Shown here piece by piece: positions 8,140-15,279 of a DNA stretch of 64,000 nt. The notes below the pieces were generated by a model that was given only the letters and a program-made list of their open reading frames with translations, was not told the origin of the DNA and made no database searches. Every line of letters begins with the position of its first letter. Position 1 is the stretch's first letter. The position numbers and the translations under genes were made by a program. The DNA comes from Stenotrophomonas pavanii (GTDB lineage Bacteria > Pseudomonadota > Gammaproteobacteria > Xanthomonadales > Xanthomonadaceae), in contig NZ_FNFQ01000003.1 in assembly GCF_900101175.1 (NCBI RefSeq), forward strand, positions 310,001 through 374,000. Reading direction: 5' to 3'.

Positions 8140-8194
8140 CGCCCGCCTGTTTGCCTTGCGGCGTTTTTCGCTCACTTTTCGCGGAGAACGTTAC

Positions 8195-8797
8195 TTGTTT
8201 ACTGGAATCATCGAAGGCGTCGGCCGTCTGGCCGCACGCGAATCCATCGGCGGCGATGTCCGCTTCACCTTCCATGTCGGGAATCTGCCGTTCGACCACG
8301 TGCAGATGGGCGAGAGCATTGCCATCAACGGCGTCTGCCTCACCGTCATCGCATTCGACGCCAACAGCTTCCAGGCCGATGCCTCCACCGAGACCCTGGG
8401 CCTGACCACGCTGGGCCAACTGGGCGAAGGGGCGGTCATCAACCTGGAGCGCGCCATGCGCCCGACCGACCGCCTGGGCGGCCATCTGGTCAGCGGCCAC
8501 GTCGACGGCCTCGGCCAGGTGCTGTCCATCCACAACGACGCGCGGGCCCAGCGCTGGCGTTTCGCCGCGCCGGCCTCGCTGCGCCGCTACATCGCCAAGA
8601 AGGGCTCGATCTGCGTGGACGGCGTCAGCCTCACCGTCAACGAAGTGGACGACGAAGGTTTTGAAGTCGCCCTGATCCCGCACACCGTGGCCAACACCGC
8701 CTTCTCCGCCACCGGCGTGGGCAGCGCGGTCAATCTGGAAATCGATCTGGTGGCCCGTTACGTCGAACGCCTGTTGGGCGAAGGAGCACGCGCATGA
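8195..8797 (+). CDS. ribE: Riboflavin synthase (alpha chain)
   Basis: Converts two 6,7-dimethyl-8-ribityllumazine molecules into riboflavin and the pyrimidinedione substrate. The protein has 200 residues in two tandem lumazine-binding domains, each with the usual start (FTGIIEGVG near residue 2 and a second repeat from about residue 98). I chose TTG at 8195, since family members begin MFTGIIEG and a GGAGA Shine-Dalgarno sits about seven bases upstream. There is no in-frame ATG nearby that fits. Its stop overlaps the ribBA start (ATGA), so the two are translationally coupled behind the FMN riboswitch. Called ribE or ribC depending on the species. Confidence 0.95.
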   Translation: MFTGIIEGVGRLAARESIGGDVRFTFHVGNLPFDHVQMGESIAINGVCLTVIAFDANSFQADASTETLGLTTLGQLGEGAVINLERAMRPTDRLGGHLVSGHVDGLGQVLSIHNDARAQRWRFAAPASLRRYIAKKGSICVDGVSLTVNEVDDEGFEVALIPHTVANTAFSATGVGSAVNLEIDLVARYVERLLGEGARA

Positions 8798-9894
8798 ACT
8801 TCGCCCCGATTCCGGAAATCCTGGAAGACATCCGCCTGGGCCGCATGGTGGTCATCGTCGATGACGAAGACCGCGAGAACGAAGGCGACCTGATCATGGC
8901 CGCCGAGCTGGTCAAGCCGTCGGACATCAACTTCATGGTCACCCACGGCCGTGGCCTGGTGTGCCTGCCGCTGACCCGCACCCGCGCCGCCGACCTCGGC
9001 CTGGCGCCGATGGTGCAGGCCAACACCGCGCAGTTCCAGACCAACTTCACGGTCAGCATCGAGGCCGCCGAGGGGGTTACCACCGGCATCTCGGCCCACG
9101 ACCGCGCCCACACCATCCGCACCGCGGTGAAGCCCAACGCCAAGCCGTCGGACCTGCACCAGCCGGGCCACATCTTCCCGCTGATCGCCCAGCCGGGCGG
9201 GGTGCTCACCCGCGCCGGCCATACCGAAGCCGGCGTCGACCTGGCCATGCTGGCCGGGCTGGAGCCGGCCGGCGTGCTGGTGGAGATCCTGAACCCGGAT
9301 GGCAGCATGGCGCGCCGCCCGGAGCTGGAAGTGTTCGCCCGCGAGCATGGCCTGAAGATGGGCTCCATCGCCGATCTGATCGCCTACCGCCTGGCTACGG
9401 AAAAGACCGTTGAACGCGTGGACGAGCGCGAGATCGACACCGAATTCGGCCCGTTCAAGCTGGTGACCTACCGCGACCGCATCGCCCACGACCTGCATTT
9501 CGCGCTGGTGCGCGGCACGCCGGATGCGGAGACACCGACCCTGGTGCGCGTGCAGGTGGAAAACCCGCTGGCCGACCTGCTGCACTGGCGCCGCGACGAT
9601 TTCGGCGTGGCCGCCACCGATGCCCTGCGTGCGATCGATGCCGAGGGCGTCGGCGTGATGGTGGTGTTGTCGGCCCCGCGCGATGGCGAAGCCCTGCTGG
9701 CCCGCCTGCGCCAGCAGCCGGCGCCGGTGGTGCCGGGCAAGGACAAGGACGTGGGCCAGTGGCGCCGCAACGGTGCCGGCGCGCAGATCCTGTCCGACCT
9801 GGGCCTGGGCAAGCTGCGCGTGCTGGGCACCCCGCGCCGCCAGGTTGGCCTGGCTGGTTACGGCCTGGAAGTGGTGGAGACGGTCACCCTGTAA
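8794..9894 (+). CDS. ribBA: 3,4-dihydroxy-2-butanone-4-phosphate synthase with a degenerate GTP cyclohydrolase II domain (RibBX type)
   Basis: Makes the four-carbon riboflavin precursor from ribulose 5-phosphate. The 366-residue protein has an intact RibB domain (about 1-200) with the acidic loop VDDEDRENEGD near residues 22-32 and HTEAGVDL. The C-terminal half aligns with GTP cyclohydrolase II by order and length, but the zinc site is gone: where the family has three cysteines after RVHSE there is RVQVENPLADLLHWRR. The only cysteine in the protein is in the RibB half. The second domain should therefore lack cyclohydrolase activity, as in the RibBX class, and a separate RibA must exist elsewhere. 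It overlaps ribE by four bases. Confidence 0.95.
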   Translation: MNFAPIPEILEDIRLGRMVVIVDDEDRENEGDLIMAAELVKPSDINFMVTHGRGLVCLPLTRTRAADLGLAPMVQANTAQFQTNFTVSIEAAEGVTTGISAHDRAHTIRTAVKPNAKPSDLHQPGHIFPLIAQPGGVLTRAGHTEAGVDLAMLAGLEPAGVLVEILNPDGSMARRPELEVFAREHGLKMGSIADLIAYRLATEKTVERVDEREIDTEFGPFKLVTYRDRIAHDLHFALVRGTPDAETPTLVRVQVENPLADLLHWRRDDFGVAATDALRAIDAEGVGVMVVLSAPRDGEALLARLRQQPAPVVPGKDKDVGQWRRNGAGAQILSDLGLGKLRVLGTPRRQVGLAGYGLEVVETVTL

Positions 9895-9899
9895 TGGGG

Positions 9900-9950
9900 T
9901 TGCCGGCCAGCGGCCGCCACTACCGGTGGGTGCCGACCGCTGGTCGGCAG
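9900..9950. repeat. SMAG-like palindromes between ribBA and ribH
   Basis: A GC-rich inverted repeat ending in CTAC (GCCGGCCAGCGGCCGCCACTAC, split at 9900-9923), followed by a second palindrome GTGCCGACCGCTGGTCGGCA at 9930-9949. Both fill the short gap between ribBA and ribH and do not look like promoters. Confidence 0.65.
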
Positions 9951-10029
9951 CCCCTGCGGGCCCCCGCCAGCCACGGCCGGGGCCCATCCACGCTAGAATT
10001 ACCCCCTTATCGAGTTCCCCAAGCCGCAT

Positions 10030-10497
10030 ATGAGCCACTACGAAGGCGATCTTCGCACTCCCGAGTCGGCGCGCTTCGCCATCCTGGCCAGCCGCTGGAA
10101 TGCCCGCATCACCGACACGCTGGTCGCTGGCGCCCGCCAGAGCCTGGCCGGCAACGGCATTGCCGAAGCCAACATCGACGTGATCCGCGTGCCGGGTGCG
10201 TGGGAACTGCCGCTGGTGGCCGCACGCCTGGCCGCCGCCCATGAACACGCCGCCATCCTCACCCTGGGCTGCGTGATCCGTGGCGACACCCGCCACTACG
10301 AACACGTGGCCGACCGCTGCGCCGAAGGCCTGATGCGCGTGCAGCTGGATTTCGGCGTGCCGGTGCTGAACGGCGTGCTGGCGGTGGAACGCGTGGAAGA
10401 CGCCGAGGCCCGCGCAGGCGGCAGCCACGGCAACAAGGGCGAGGAAGTCGCACTCGCCGCACTGGAAATGGTCAATCTGCTGGAGCAACTGCCATGA
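10030..10497 (+). CDS. ribH: 6,7-dimethyl-8-ribityllumazine synthase
   Basis: Condenses the RibB and RibD products into the lumazine that RibE uses. It forms an icosahedral or pentameric cytoplasmic assembly. At 155 residues it is typical. Recognisable segments are the FAILASRWN start, [23 protein letters not shown] (substrate-binding loop with the catalytic His) and [16 protein letters not shown]. Its last bases overlap the nusB start by four (ATGA), as in many proteobacteria. It is probably in the same transcript as ribE-ribBA, interrupted only by SMAG palindromes. Confidence 0.97.
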   Translation: MSHYEGDLRTPESARFAILASRWNARITDTLVAGARQSLAGNGIAEANIDVIRVPGAWELPLVAARLAAAHEHAAILTLGCVIRGDTRHYEHVADRCAEGLMRVQLDFGVPVLNGVLAVERVEDAEARAGGSHGNKGEEVALAALEMVNLLEQLP

Positions 10498-10973
10498 ACA
10501 AGAACACCCAGGGCAAGCCCTCCGGTAAACCCGTCCGCCGCGATGGCGTCGATCCGGTGCTGCGCTCGCGCGCCCGCCGTCGTGCCGTGCAGGCCATCTA
10601 CGCCTGGCAGATCTCCGGCGGCAACGCCCAGTCGCTGATCGCCCAGTTTGCCCACGAGCAGGCCCGCGAAATTGCCGACCTGGCGTACTTCGAGGCGCTG
10701 GTGCACGGCGTGCTCGACAACCGTCGCGACATCGACGAAGCGCTCGGCCCGTACCTGGACCGTGGCATCGAGGAAGTGGACGCGATCGAACGCGCAGTGC
10801 TGCGCCTGGCCGCCTACGAGCTGCGCTACCGCCTGGACGTGCCGTACCGCGTGGTGATCAACGAAGCCATCGAATCGGCCAAGCGCTTCGGTTCCGAACA
10901 CGGCCACACCTACGTCAACGGCGTGCTGGATCGTGCCGCCGTGGAATGGCGCAAGGTCGAATCGGGTCACTGA
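10494..10973 (+). CDS. nusB: Transcription antitermination factor NusB
   Basis: All-helical RNA-binding factor that acts with NusE (S10) at boxA sites, mainly on rRNA operons. The protein has 159 residues, with a basic Lys/Arg-rich N-terminal extension, the helical [14 protein letters not shown] segment at about residues 24-37, and the conserved [18 protein letters not shown] and YVNGVLDRA near the C terminus. It overlaps ribH by four bases and is followed by an inverted SMAG pair and then thiL. Confidence 0.97.
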   Translation: MNKNTQGKPSGKPVRRDGVDPVLRSRARRRAVQAIYAWQISGGNAQSLIAQFAHEQAREIADLAYFEALVHGVLDNRRDIDEALGPYLDRGIEEVDAIERAVLRLAAYELRYRLDVPYRVVINEAIESAKRFGSEHGHTYVNGVLDRAAVEWRKVESGH

Positions 10974-10983
10974 CCCGCCTGTG

Positions 10984-11048
10984 GTAGTGCCGGCCGCTGG
11001 CCGGCAGCTGCAGGGATCCTGAGGTTGCCGGCCAGCGGCCGGCACTAC
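10984..11048. repeat. SMAG dimer (two GTAG palindromes head to head)
   Basis: Begins GTAGTGCCGGCCGCTGGCCG and ends with the inverted counterpart GCCGGCCAGCGGCCGGCACTAC (in part), separated by about 17 bases. It occupies the nusB-thiL gap and would fold into a long imperfect hairpin in the transcript. Confidence 0.88.
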
Positions 11049-11093
11049 CGCCCACCGCGCGATGCGCGGCACGAACAACAGCGGGAACGCCCC

Positions 11094-12056
11094 ATGTCCC
11101 TGGCCGAATTCGCCCTCATCGACCGCATCCGCGCCCGTACCCTCGAGCGCGACGACATCCTGCTCGGCATCGGTGACGACGCCGCGCTGCTGCAGCCGCG
11201 TGCCAACGAACAGCTGGTGGTCACCGCCGATACGCTCAACAGCGGCGTGCACTTCCCGGTGGAAACCCCGGCCTTCGACATCGGCTGGAAGACCTTGGCT
11301 GTCAACCTGTCGGACCTGGCCGCGATGGGCGCGCGCCCGGCGTGGTGCACGCTTGCGTTGTCGCTGCCGGAAGCATCTGAAGACTGGATCGAGGCCTTTG
11401 CCGATGGCTTCTTCGCCCTGGCCGACCAGCACGACATCGCGCTGGTCGGTGGCGACACCACGCGCGGTCCGCTGTCGCTGTCGGTGACCGCGATGGGACA
11501 GGTCGGGCGTGGCCAGGCCCTGCGGCGCGACCGCGCGCAGGTGGGTGATGATGTCTGGGTCAGTGGCACGCTGGGCGATGCCGCCGGCGCGCTGCGCCTG
11601 TGGCAACAAGGTGCGTTGAGCATCGCCACCGCCACGCTGCTGGCCGACTACGAAAGCCTGCGCCTGCGCCTGCTGCGGCCGACGCCGCGCGTGACCCTGG
11701 GCCTGCGCCTGCGGGCCTTCGCACACGCGGCGGTGGATGTGTCCGACGGCCTGCTGGCCGACCTCGGTCATATCGCCACGCGCAGCAACGTGGCCGCGCA
11801 TGTGGATGCCGACTCGCTGCCGATCTCGCACGCGCTGCGTGAACTGCTCGGCCGCGACGCTGCACGCGACTGCGCACTGCGCGGGGGCGACGACTACGAG
11901 CTGTGTTTCACCGCGGCTGCCGACCAGCGCGATGCGCTGCACTACCTGGCCGAATCGCTGGACGTGCCGCTCACCCGCATCGGCCGCATCGCCGAAGGGC
12001 AGGGCGTGCACGTGGACGGCGAAGCCGCCGACGGCGGATACCAGCACTTCGCGTAG
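11094..12056 (+). CDS. thiL: Thiamine-monophosphate kinase
   Basis: Phosphorylates thiamine monophosphate to the active cofactor thiamine diphosphate with ATP. The ATG at 11094 gives 320 residues and the family start MSLAEFALIDRI. The 69 upstream codon bases lie in the SMAG element and are unlikely to be coding. Signature segments are GIGDDAALLQ, VNLSDLAAMGARP, GGDTTRG and VDVSDGLLADLG, which are metal- and nucleotide-binding loops of the PurM/ThiL fold. It follows nusB as in many gamma-proteobacteria. Confidence 0.96.
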   Translation: MSLAEFALIDRIRARTLERDDILLGIGDDAALLQPRANEQLVVTADTLNSGVHFPVETPAFDIGWKTLAVNLSDLAAMGARPAWCTLALSLPEASEDWIEAFADGFFALADQHDIALVGGDTTRGPLSLSVTAMGQVGRGQALRRDRAQVGDDVWVSGTLGDAAGALRLWQQGALSIATATLLADYESLRLRLLRPTPRVTLGLRLRAFAHAAVDVSDGLLADLGHIATRSNVAAHVDADSLPISHALRELLGRDAARDCALRGGDDYELCFTAAADQRDALHYLAESLDVPLTRIGRIAEGQGVHVDGEAADGGYQHFA

Positions 12057-12097
12057 CCGCAGCGGTACTGCGCTGCTGGGTGCCAACCTTCCGGCGT

Positions 12098-12136
12098 GGG
12101 GTCAGATCCCTTTGCGCCGCAAAGGGCTCTGACCCC
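12098..12136. repeat. Family A palindrome after thiL
   Basis: GGGGTCAGATCC arm, inner stem CCCTTTGCG/CGCAAAGGG and CTCTGACCCC arm. It is the only structure in the thiL-DUF805 gap that could act as a terminator for both converging genes. Confidence 0.85.
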
Positions 12137-12169
12137 AGGTGAAGCACCTCGGCATCGCTCGGGCAGGTG

Positions 12170-12245
12170 CCAACCGGGGTTGGCACGAATGTGTCAGCCG
12201 CCCTTGGCAACACCGTGTCGACCAGGGTCGACACCTGCCAACGCG
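12170..12245. repeat. Two GTGCCAACC/GTGTCGACC-type palindromes
   Basis: GTGCCAACCGGGGTTGGCAC at 12169-12188 and GTGTCGACCAGGGTCGACAC at 12214-12233. Both have the arm-loop plan of SMAG variants seen elsewhere in the window (for example 30060-30111). They lie between the convergent genes thiL and the DUF805 gene. Confidence 0.65.
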
Positions 12246-12251
12246 TGGCGA

Positions 12252-12623
12252 TTACACATGCGGCACCGGCGCACCGAAGCGGTTGTCGCCCGGGGTGCTC
12301 GGCAGCAGCATGAACACCAGCACCACCAGGCCCACAATCGGCACCAGCATCAGCAGGTACCACCAGCCGGAACGGTCGGTGTCATGCAGGCGGCGCACGG
12401 TCACTGCAATCATCGGCACGATGATCGCCAGCCACACCAGCGCGCCCACGCCCGTCGATATCAGTGCCAGCGTGCCTGAACCGGTGTAGCCAGCAATGAA
12501 GCCCAGCACATTCGACGGTATCAACGCGATCACGACGAACAACTGGAACCACCAGAACTCGCTGCGGCTGGCGCGCCCGCTGAACTGGGTGTAGCGGGTA
12601 AGCGGAGTCATCATCTTTTTCAT
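12252..12623 (-). CDS. DUF805 family inner-membrane protein
   Basis: Protein of 123 residues. The start at 12623 gives MKKMMTPLTRYTQFSGRASR, typical of DUF805/YhaH-like proteins, which open with a YxxFxGRxxRxEFWxF motif (here YTQFSGRASRSEFWWFQLF). Three to four membrane segments follow, with the conserved RRLHDTDRSGWW loop at about residues 75-87. Function is unknown. A GAGAGAAA stretch lies just upstream of the chosen start. It is single-gene and convergent with thiL. Confidence 0.92.
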   Translation of the reverse strand: MKKMMTPLTRYTQFSGRASRSEFWWFQLFVVIALIPSNVLGFIAGYTGSGTLALISTGVGALVWLAIIVPMIAVTVRRLHDTDRSGWWYLLMLVPIVGLVVLVFMLLPSTPGDNRFGAPVPHV

Positions 12624-12672
12624 GCTGTGTGTTTCTCTCTCTAGGTAGCGCCGAGCCATTGCCCGGCGTCAA

Positions 12673-13395
12673 TCAGTGAATGACCTTTGCCTGGGCATCG
12701 CGCGTGGTGCCGTAGTCGTCCAGCCACTGGAATGTCAGGCTGTTGGGCACCGAAGCACTGGCTGGCAGCGGCAGCCGTACCTGTGCACCGGGCGCGATCA
12801 TGTCCGCCGGCACCCTGCTGCCATCGGGCAAGGTCAACGAAGTCAGTGTCACGTGATAGGCAGTGGGATTGCTGATCTGCAATGCCCCTGCCGCCATGCG
12901 CCACTGCAGCTGGCCCGGCGCATCGCGCGCACTGCCCGGCAGGCCGGCGGGGCGATGGAACAGCTTCACCCGCGTGCGCACCGCGAACTGCAGCAGGTTG
13001 CGGTCGCCGGCATTGGCCGGCTTGGGCGGGATATCCAGCAGGTTGAAGTAGAACACCGACTCGCGATCTGTCGGCAGCGGCGCTTCCGAAGGCCGCGGCG
13101 CATAGGTGATGCGATAGGCCTGTGCCTGCTTGGCCTGCAACAGGCGCGGCTCGGATGGCGTCAGCCGGAACGGCGTGCGCACGCTCTCCGGACGCGCATG
13201 GCTGTCGCCCGCGTCGATCCAGACCTGCGTCATCGCGGGTTGCTCACCCACATTGCTGGCCTTGACCGTGACATCGCGGCTTTTGCTGGCGTCGTGCACG
13301 ATGCGCGTGCCTTGCAGGGTTACCGCGGCCTGCGCCGGCAGCACAAGCGCGATGACCAGCAGGGCCGGCAACCACAACGATGGGCGGAGTTTCAT
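12673..13395 (-). CDS. Periplasmic fimbrial chaperone (PapD/FimC family)
   Basis: Immunoglobulin-like chaperone that binds pilin subunits in the periplasm and delivers them to the usher. The start at 13395 gives 240 residues with the signal peptide MKLRPSLWLPALLVIALVLP ending in AQA. Domain 1 contains the conserved TRIVHDASKSRDVTV strand and RESVFYFNLLDIPPK, matching the family signature. The FAVRTRVKLFHRPAGL segment is the known G1/linker region with the Lys of the pilin-anchoring pair. It lies downstream of the major pilin on the same strand and is presumably cotranscribed (57-base gap). Confidence 0.93.
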   Translation of the reverse strand: MKLRPSLWLPALLVIALVLPAQAAVTLQGTRIVHDASKSRDVTVKASNVGEQPAMTQVWIDAGDSHARPESVRTPFRLTPSEPRLLQAKQAQAYRITYAPRPSEAPLPTDRESVFYFNLLDIPPKPANAGDRNLLQFAVRTRVKLFHRPAGLPGSARDAPGQLQWRMAAGALQISNPTAYHVTLTSLTLPDGSRVPADMIAPGAQVRLPLPASASVPNSLTFQWLDDYGTTRDAQAKVIH

Positions 13396-13452
13396 GGAAG
13401 ACCTCATGCAGGCGACGCACGCGCGCATCCGTGCGCGTGCGCCGGATACCGT

Positions 13453-13968
13453 TTACTTGTAGAGCACCACGAAGTCACCTGACGCGTTGGCGGTGCCGGT
13501 CGTAGCGTTCTGGGCCGGCGAGGCATACCACGCGCTGTAGTCCAGCTGGCCAGTGCCACCGGCGGCGATGGTCACCCACTGGGTCGGGTCATCACCGATC
13601 TTCTGGTGATTGCCCGCCGCGTCATACAGCGCCACGCCCACATTGGTCGCACCGGATGCTGCGGTCAGTGCCAGGTTGCCGGTACTTCCCTCAGGCGTGC
13701 CACCGAAGCGCACGCCAACGTCCTGCGCAGCGCCCGAGCCGGAGCAATCCAGGGCAATGCTGAAGTTCTTCTGGCCGGCACGGGTACCGGCGTTGACCGA
13801 CGCCAGATCCACTTTGCCCATCGGCACGGTGATGGTGCCGCCCGCGGAGCCGACACTGCAGGTGGAGGTCATCAGTTCGCCGGTGATTTCCAGCCGTTCG
13901 GCCTGGGCAGCGGGTGCAGCCAGGATCGCCAGCGCGGACAGCGCCAGCAGGTTCAGTTTGATCGACAT
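13453..13968 (-). CDS. Fimbrial subunit (type 1 pilin family), probable major pilin
   Basis: Exported pilin of 171 residues. The start at 13968 gives the signal peptide MSIKLNLLALSALAILAAPA ending AQA, and the mature start ERLEITGELMTSTCSVG. It has the expected pair of cysteines (STCSVG and LDCSGSG), forming the pilin disulfide, and a C-terminal beta-zipper strand ending in the penultimate Tyr (VLYK). It lies upstream of the chaperone on the minus strand and faces the adhesin-usher genes on the plus strand across 257 bases, so the two arms of the cluster have separate, divergent promoters. Confidence 0.9.
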   Translation of the reverse strand: MSIKLNLLALSALAILAAPAAQAERLEITGELMTSTCSVGSAGGTITVPMGKVDLASVNAGTRAGQKNFSIALDCSGSGAAQDVGVRFGGTPEGSTGNLALTAASGATNVGVALYDAAGNHQKIGDDPTQWVTIAAGGTGQLDYSAWYASPAQNATTGTANASGDFVVLYK

Positions 13969-14225
13969 CGAAGCCTTCTCGTTGCGGAATGGGAGGCGTC
14001 GGCAGCCGCGGGCCACCGAACGATGCGCAGTGTCGATGTCGCGCGGCCGCACCACCATGCAACTTGTTGTAAACGGTTTCCTGCTGGCGGCGAATGCAAC
14101 TTTTTGTATGGGGCTGCAGGGTGGGGCGAACTACTGTGCGCTTCCTTCCGCTACTGGCTGCCGCCGAGCCGCACTTGCGATTCGGCCCACAGGCACCTGC
14201 CTTCGCCCCCTCTCGGAGCCACTCC

Positions 14226-15209
14226 ATGCATGGCGCACGTCTTGATCCACGAACGCTCCCTCTTGCGCTTGCACTGTTGGCTGCTGCGTCGGGTGCCTCC
14301 GCTGCGTGTCGCCCCATCAGCGGCGATGTGTTCATCGATCGCGTGTTCGACGTTGCCTTCGTCGATGCGCCTGATCAGTTCCTGGGCCGGGCCAGCGGCC
14401 GCCTGGCCCTGGTCTGCGACCCCGCCGACAGAAGGGCGCAGCTGCAGCCACTGTTCAACGGCCTGCGCTACGCGCGCGACATCATGAATCCAGACGGTGG
14501 CTTCGATCCCGCGTATGAGATCAACGCGACCTCGCCCCTGATCGTGCTCTCTTTCAACTCTGGCGCCTGCGAAGAACACGATGCGGAGTGCCCGCTTGAA
14601 GAGGTTGAAGGTGGCAGTACGCCGTTCCGCGATGGTGTTCCACAGGTCGTCGATATAAGCGGAGGCGATCGCAAGGAAGTGCTGGTCAATCTCAGCATCT
14701 ATTCACGCGGGGGGCCGATGCGTGATGTCGCATCGATGCCTGTGGGTACTGTCTCTACCACTTTCAGTGGCAGCGGCGGCAAGCACCACATCAGCGCGGG
14801 TTTCCGCTTCCACGCACAGACTTGCGCGGTAACGCCCCAGGCCATAACGCTGGATCCGATCGATGCGCAGACGCTCGATCAGCAGCAGAGCGCAGGCGAA
14901 AAGGCCTTCAACGTCGCCATCAACTGTGGCGCCAGCGGTCGTCCGCTGGTGCTGGAGATGCGCGACGTGCACGACGCTGCCAACACCGGCGACATCCTGG
15001 CCCCTGCGCCGGGAAGCACGACGGCCGGCGTTGCACTGCAGGTGTTGCAGGCTGGAGCACCCGTGCGCATGCAGCAGCCGTGGAGCTATGGCACCACCAC
15101 GGGCACGGTCATGTCGGTTCCGTTCAGTGCCCGCTACCAGCGCACGCCTGCAGAACTGCGCACCGGGACCATCCGCAGCGAAGTATCGCTGCTTGCCGAC
15201 TACTACTGA
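14226..15209 (+). CDS. Fimbrial tip or minor subunit (two-domain, adhesin-like)
   Basis: Protein of 327 residues. The ATG at 14226 is preceded by CGGAG and gives a signal peptide (MHGARLDPRTLPLALALLAA...SGASA). The N-terminal part (about residues 25-200) is unlike pilins and may be a receptor-binding domain. The C-terminal part from about residue 205 is pilin-like (FHAQTCAVTPQAITLDPI, then VAINCGASG) and ends SLLADYY, a donor strand with a penultimate Tyr. This layout fits a FimH-type tip adhesin. It lies directly upstream of the usher (70-base gap). The ligand cannot be inferred. Confidence 0.8.
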   Translation: MHGARLDPRTLPLALALLAAASGASAACRPISGDVFIDRVFDVAFVDAPDQFLGRASGRLALVCDPADRRAQLQPLFNGLRYARDIMNPDGGFDPAYEINATSPLIVLSFNSGACEEHDAECPLEEVEGGSTPFRDGVPQVVDISGGDRKEVLVNLSIYSRGGPMRDVASMPVGTVSTTFSGSGGKHHISAGFRFHAQTCAVTPQAITLDPIDAQTLDQQQSAGEKAFNVAINCGASGRPLVLEMRDVHDAANTGDILAPAPGSTTAGVALQVLQAGAPVRMQQPWSYGTTTGTVMSVPFSARYQRTPAELRTGTIRSEVSLLADYY

Positions 15210-15279
15210 TGCACGCGCGTTCCTTCCTGTCGCTGCCACCGCGCGGCCTTGCGCGACGTCCCTTCGTACACCACCTGTC

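Noticed and set aside
10984..11048. SMAG pairs considered as CRISPR repeats or integration sites
   Set aside because: They occur singly or as head-to-head pairs without spacers, integrase genes or target duplications.
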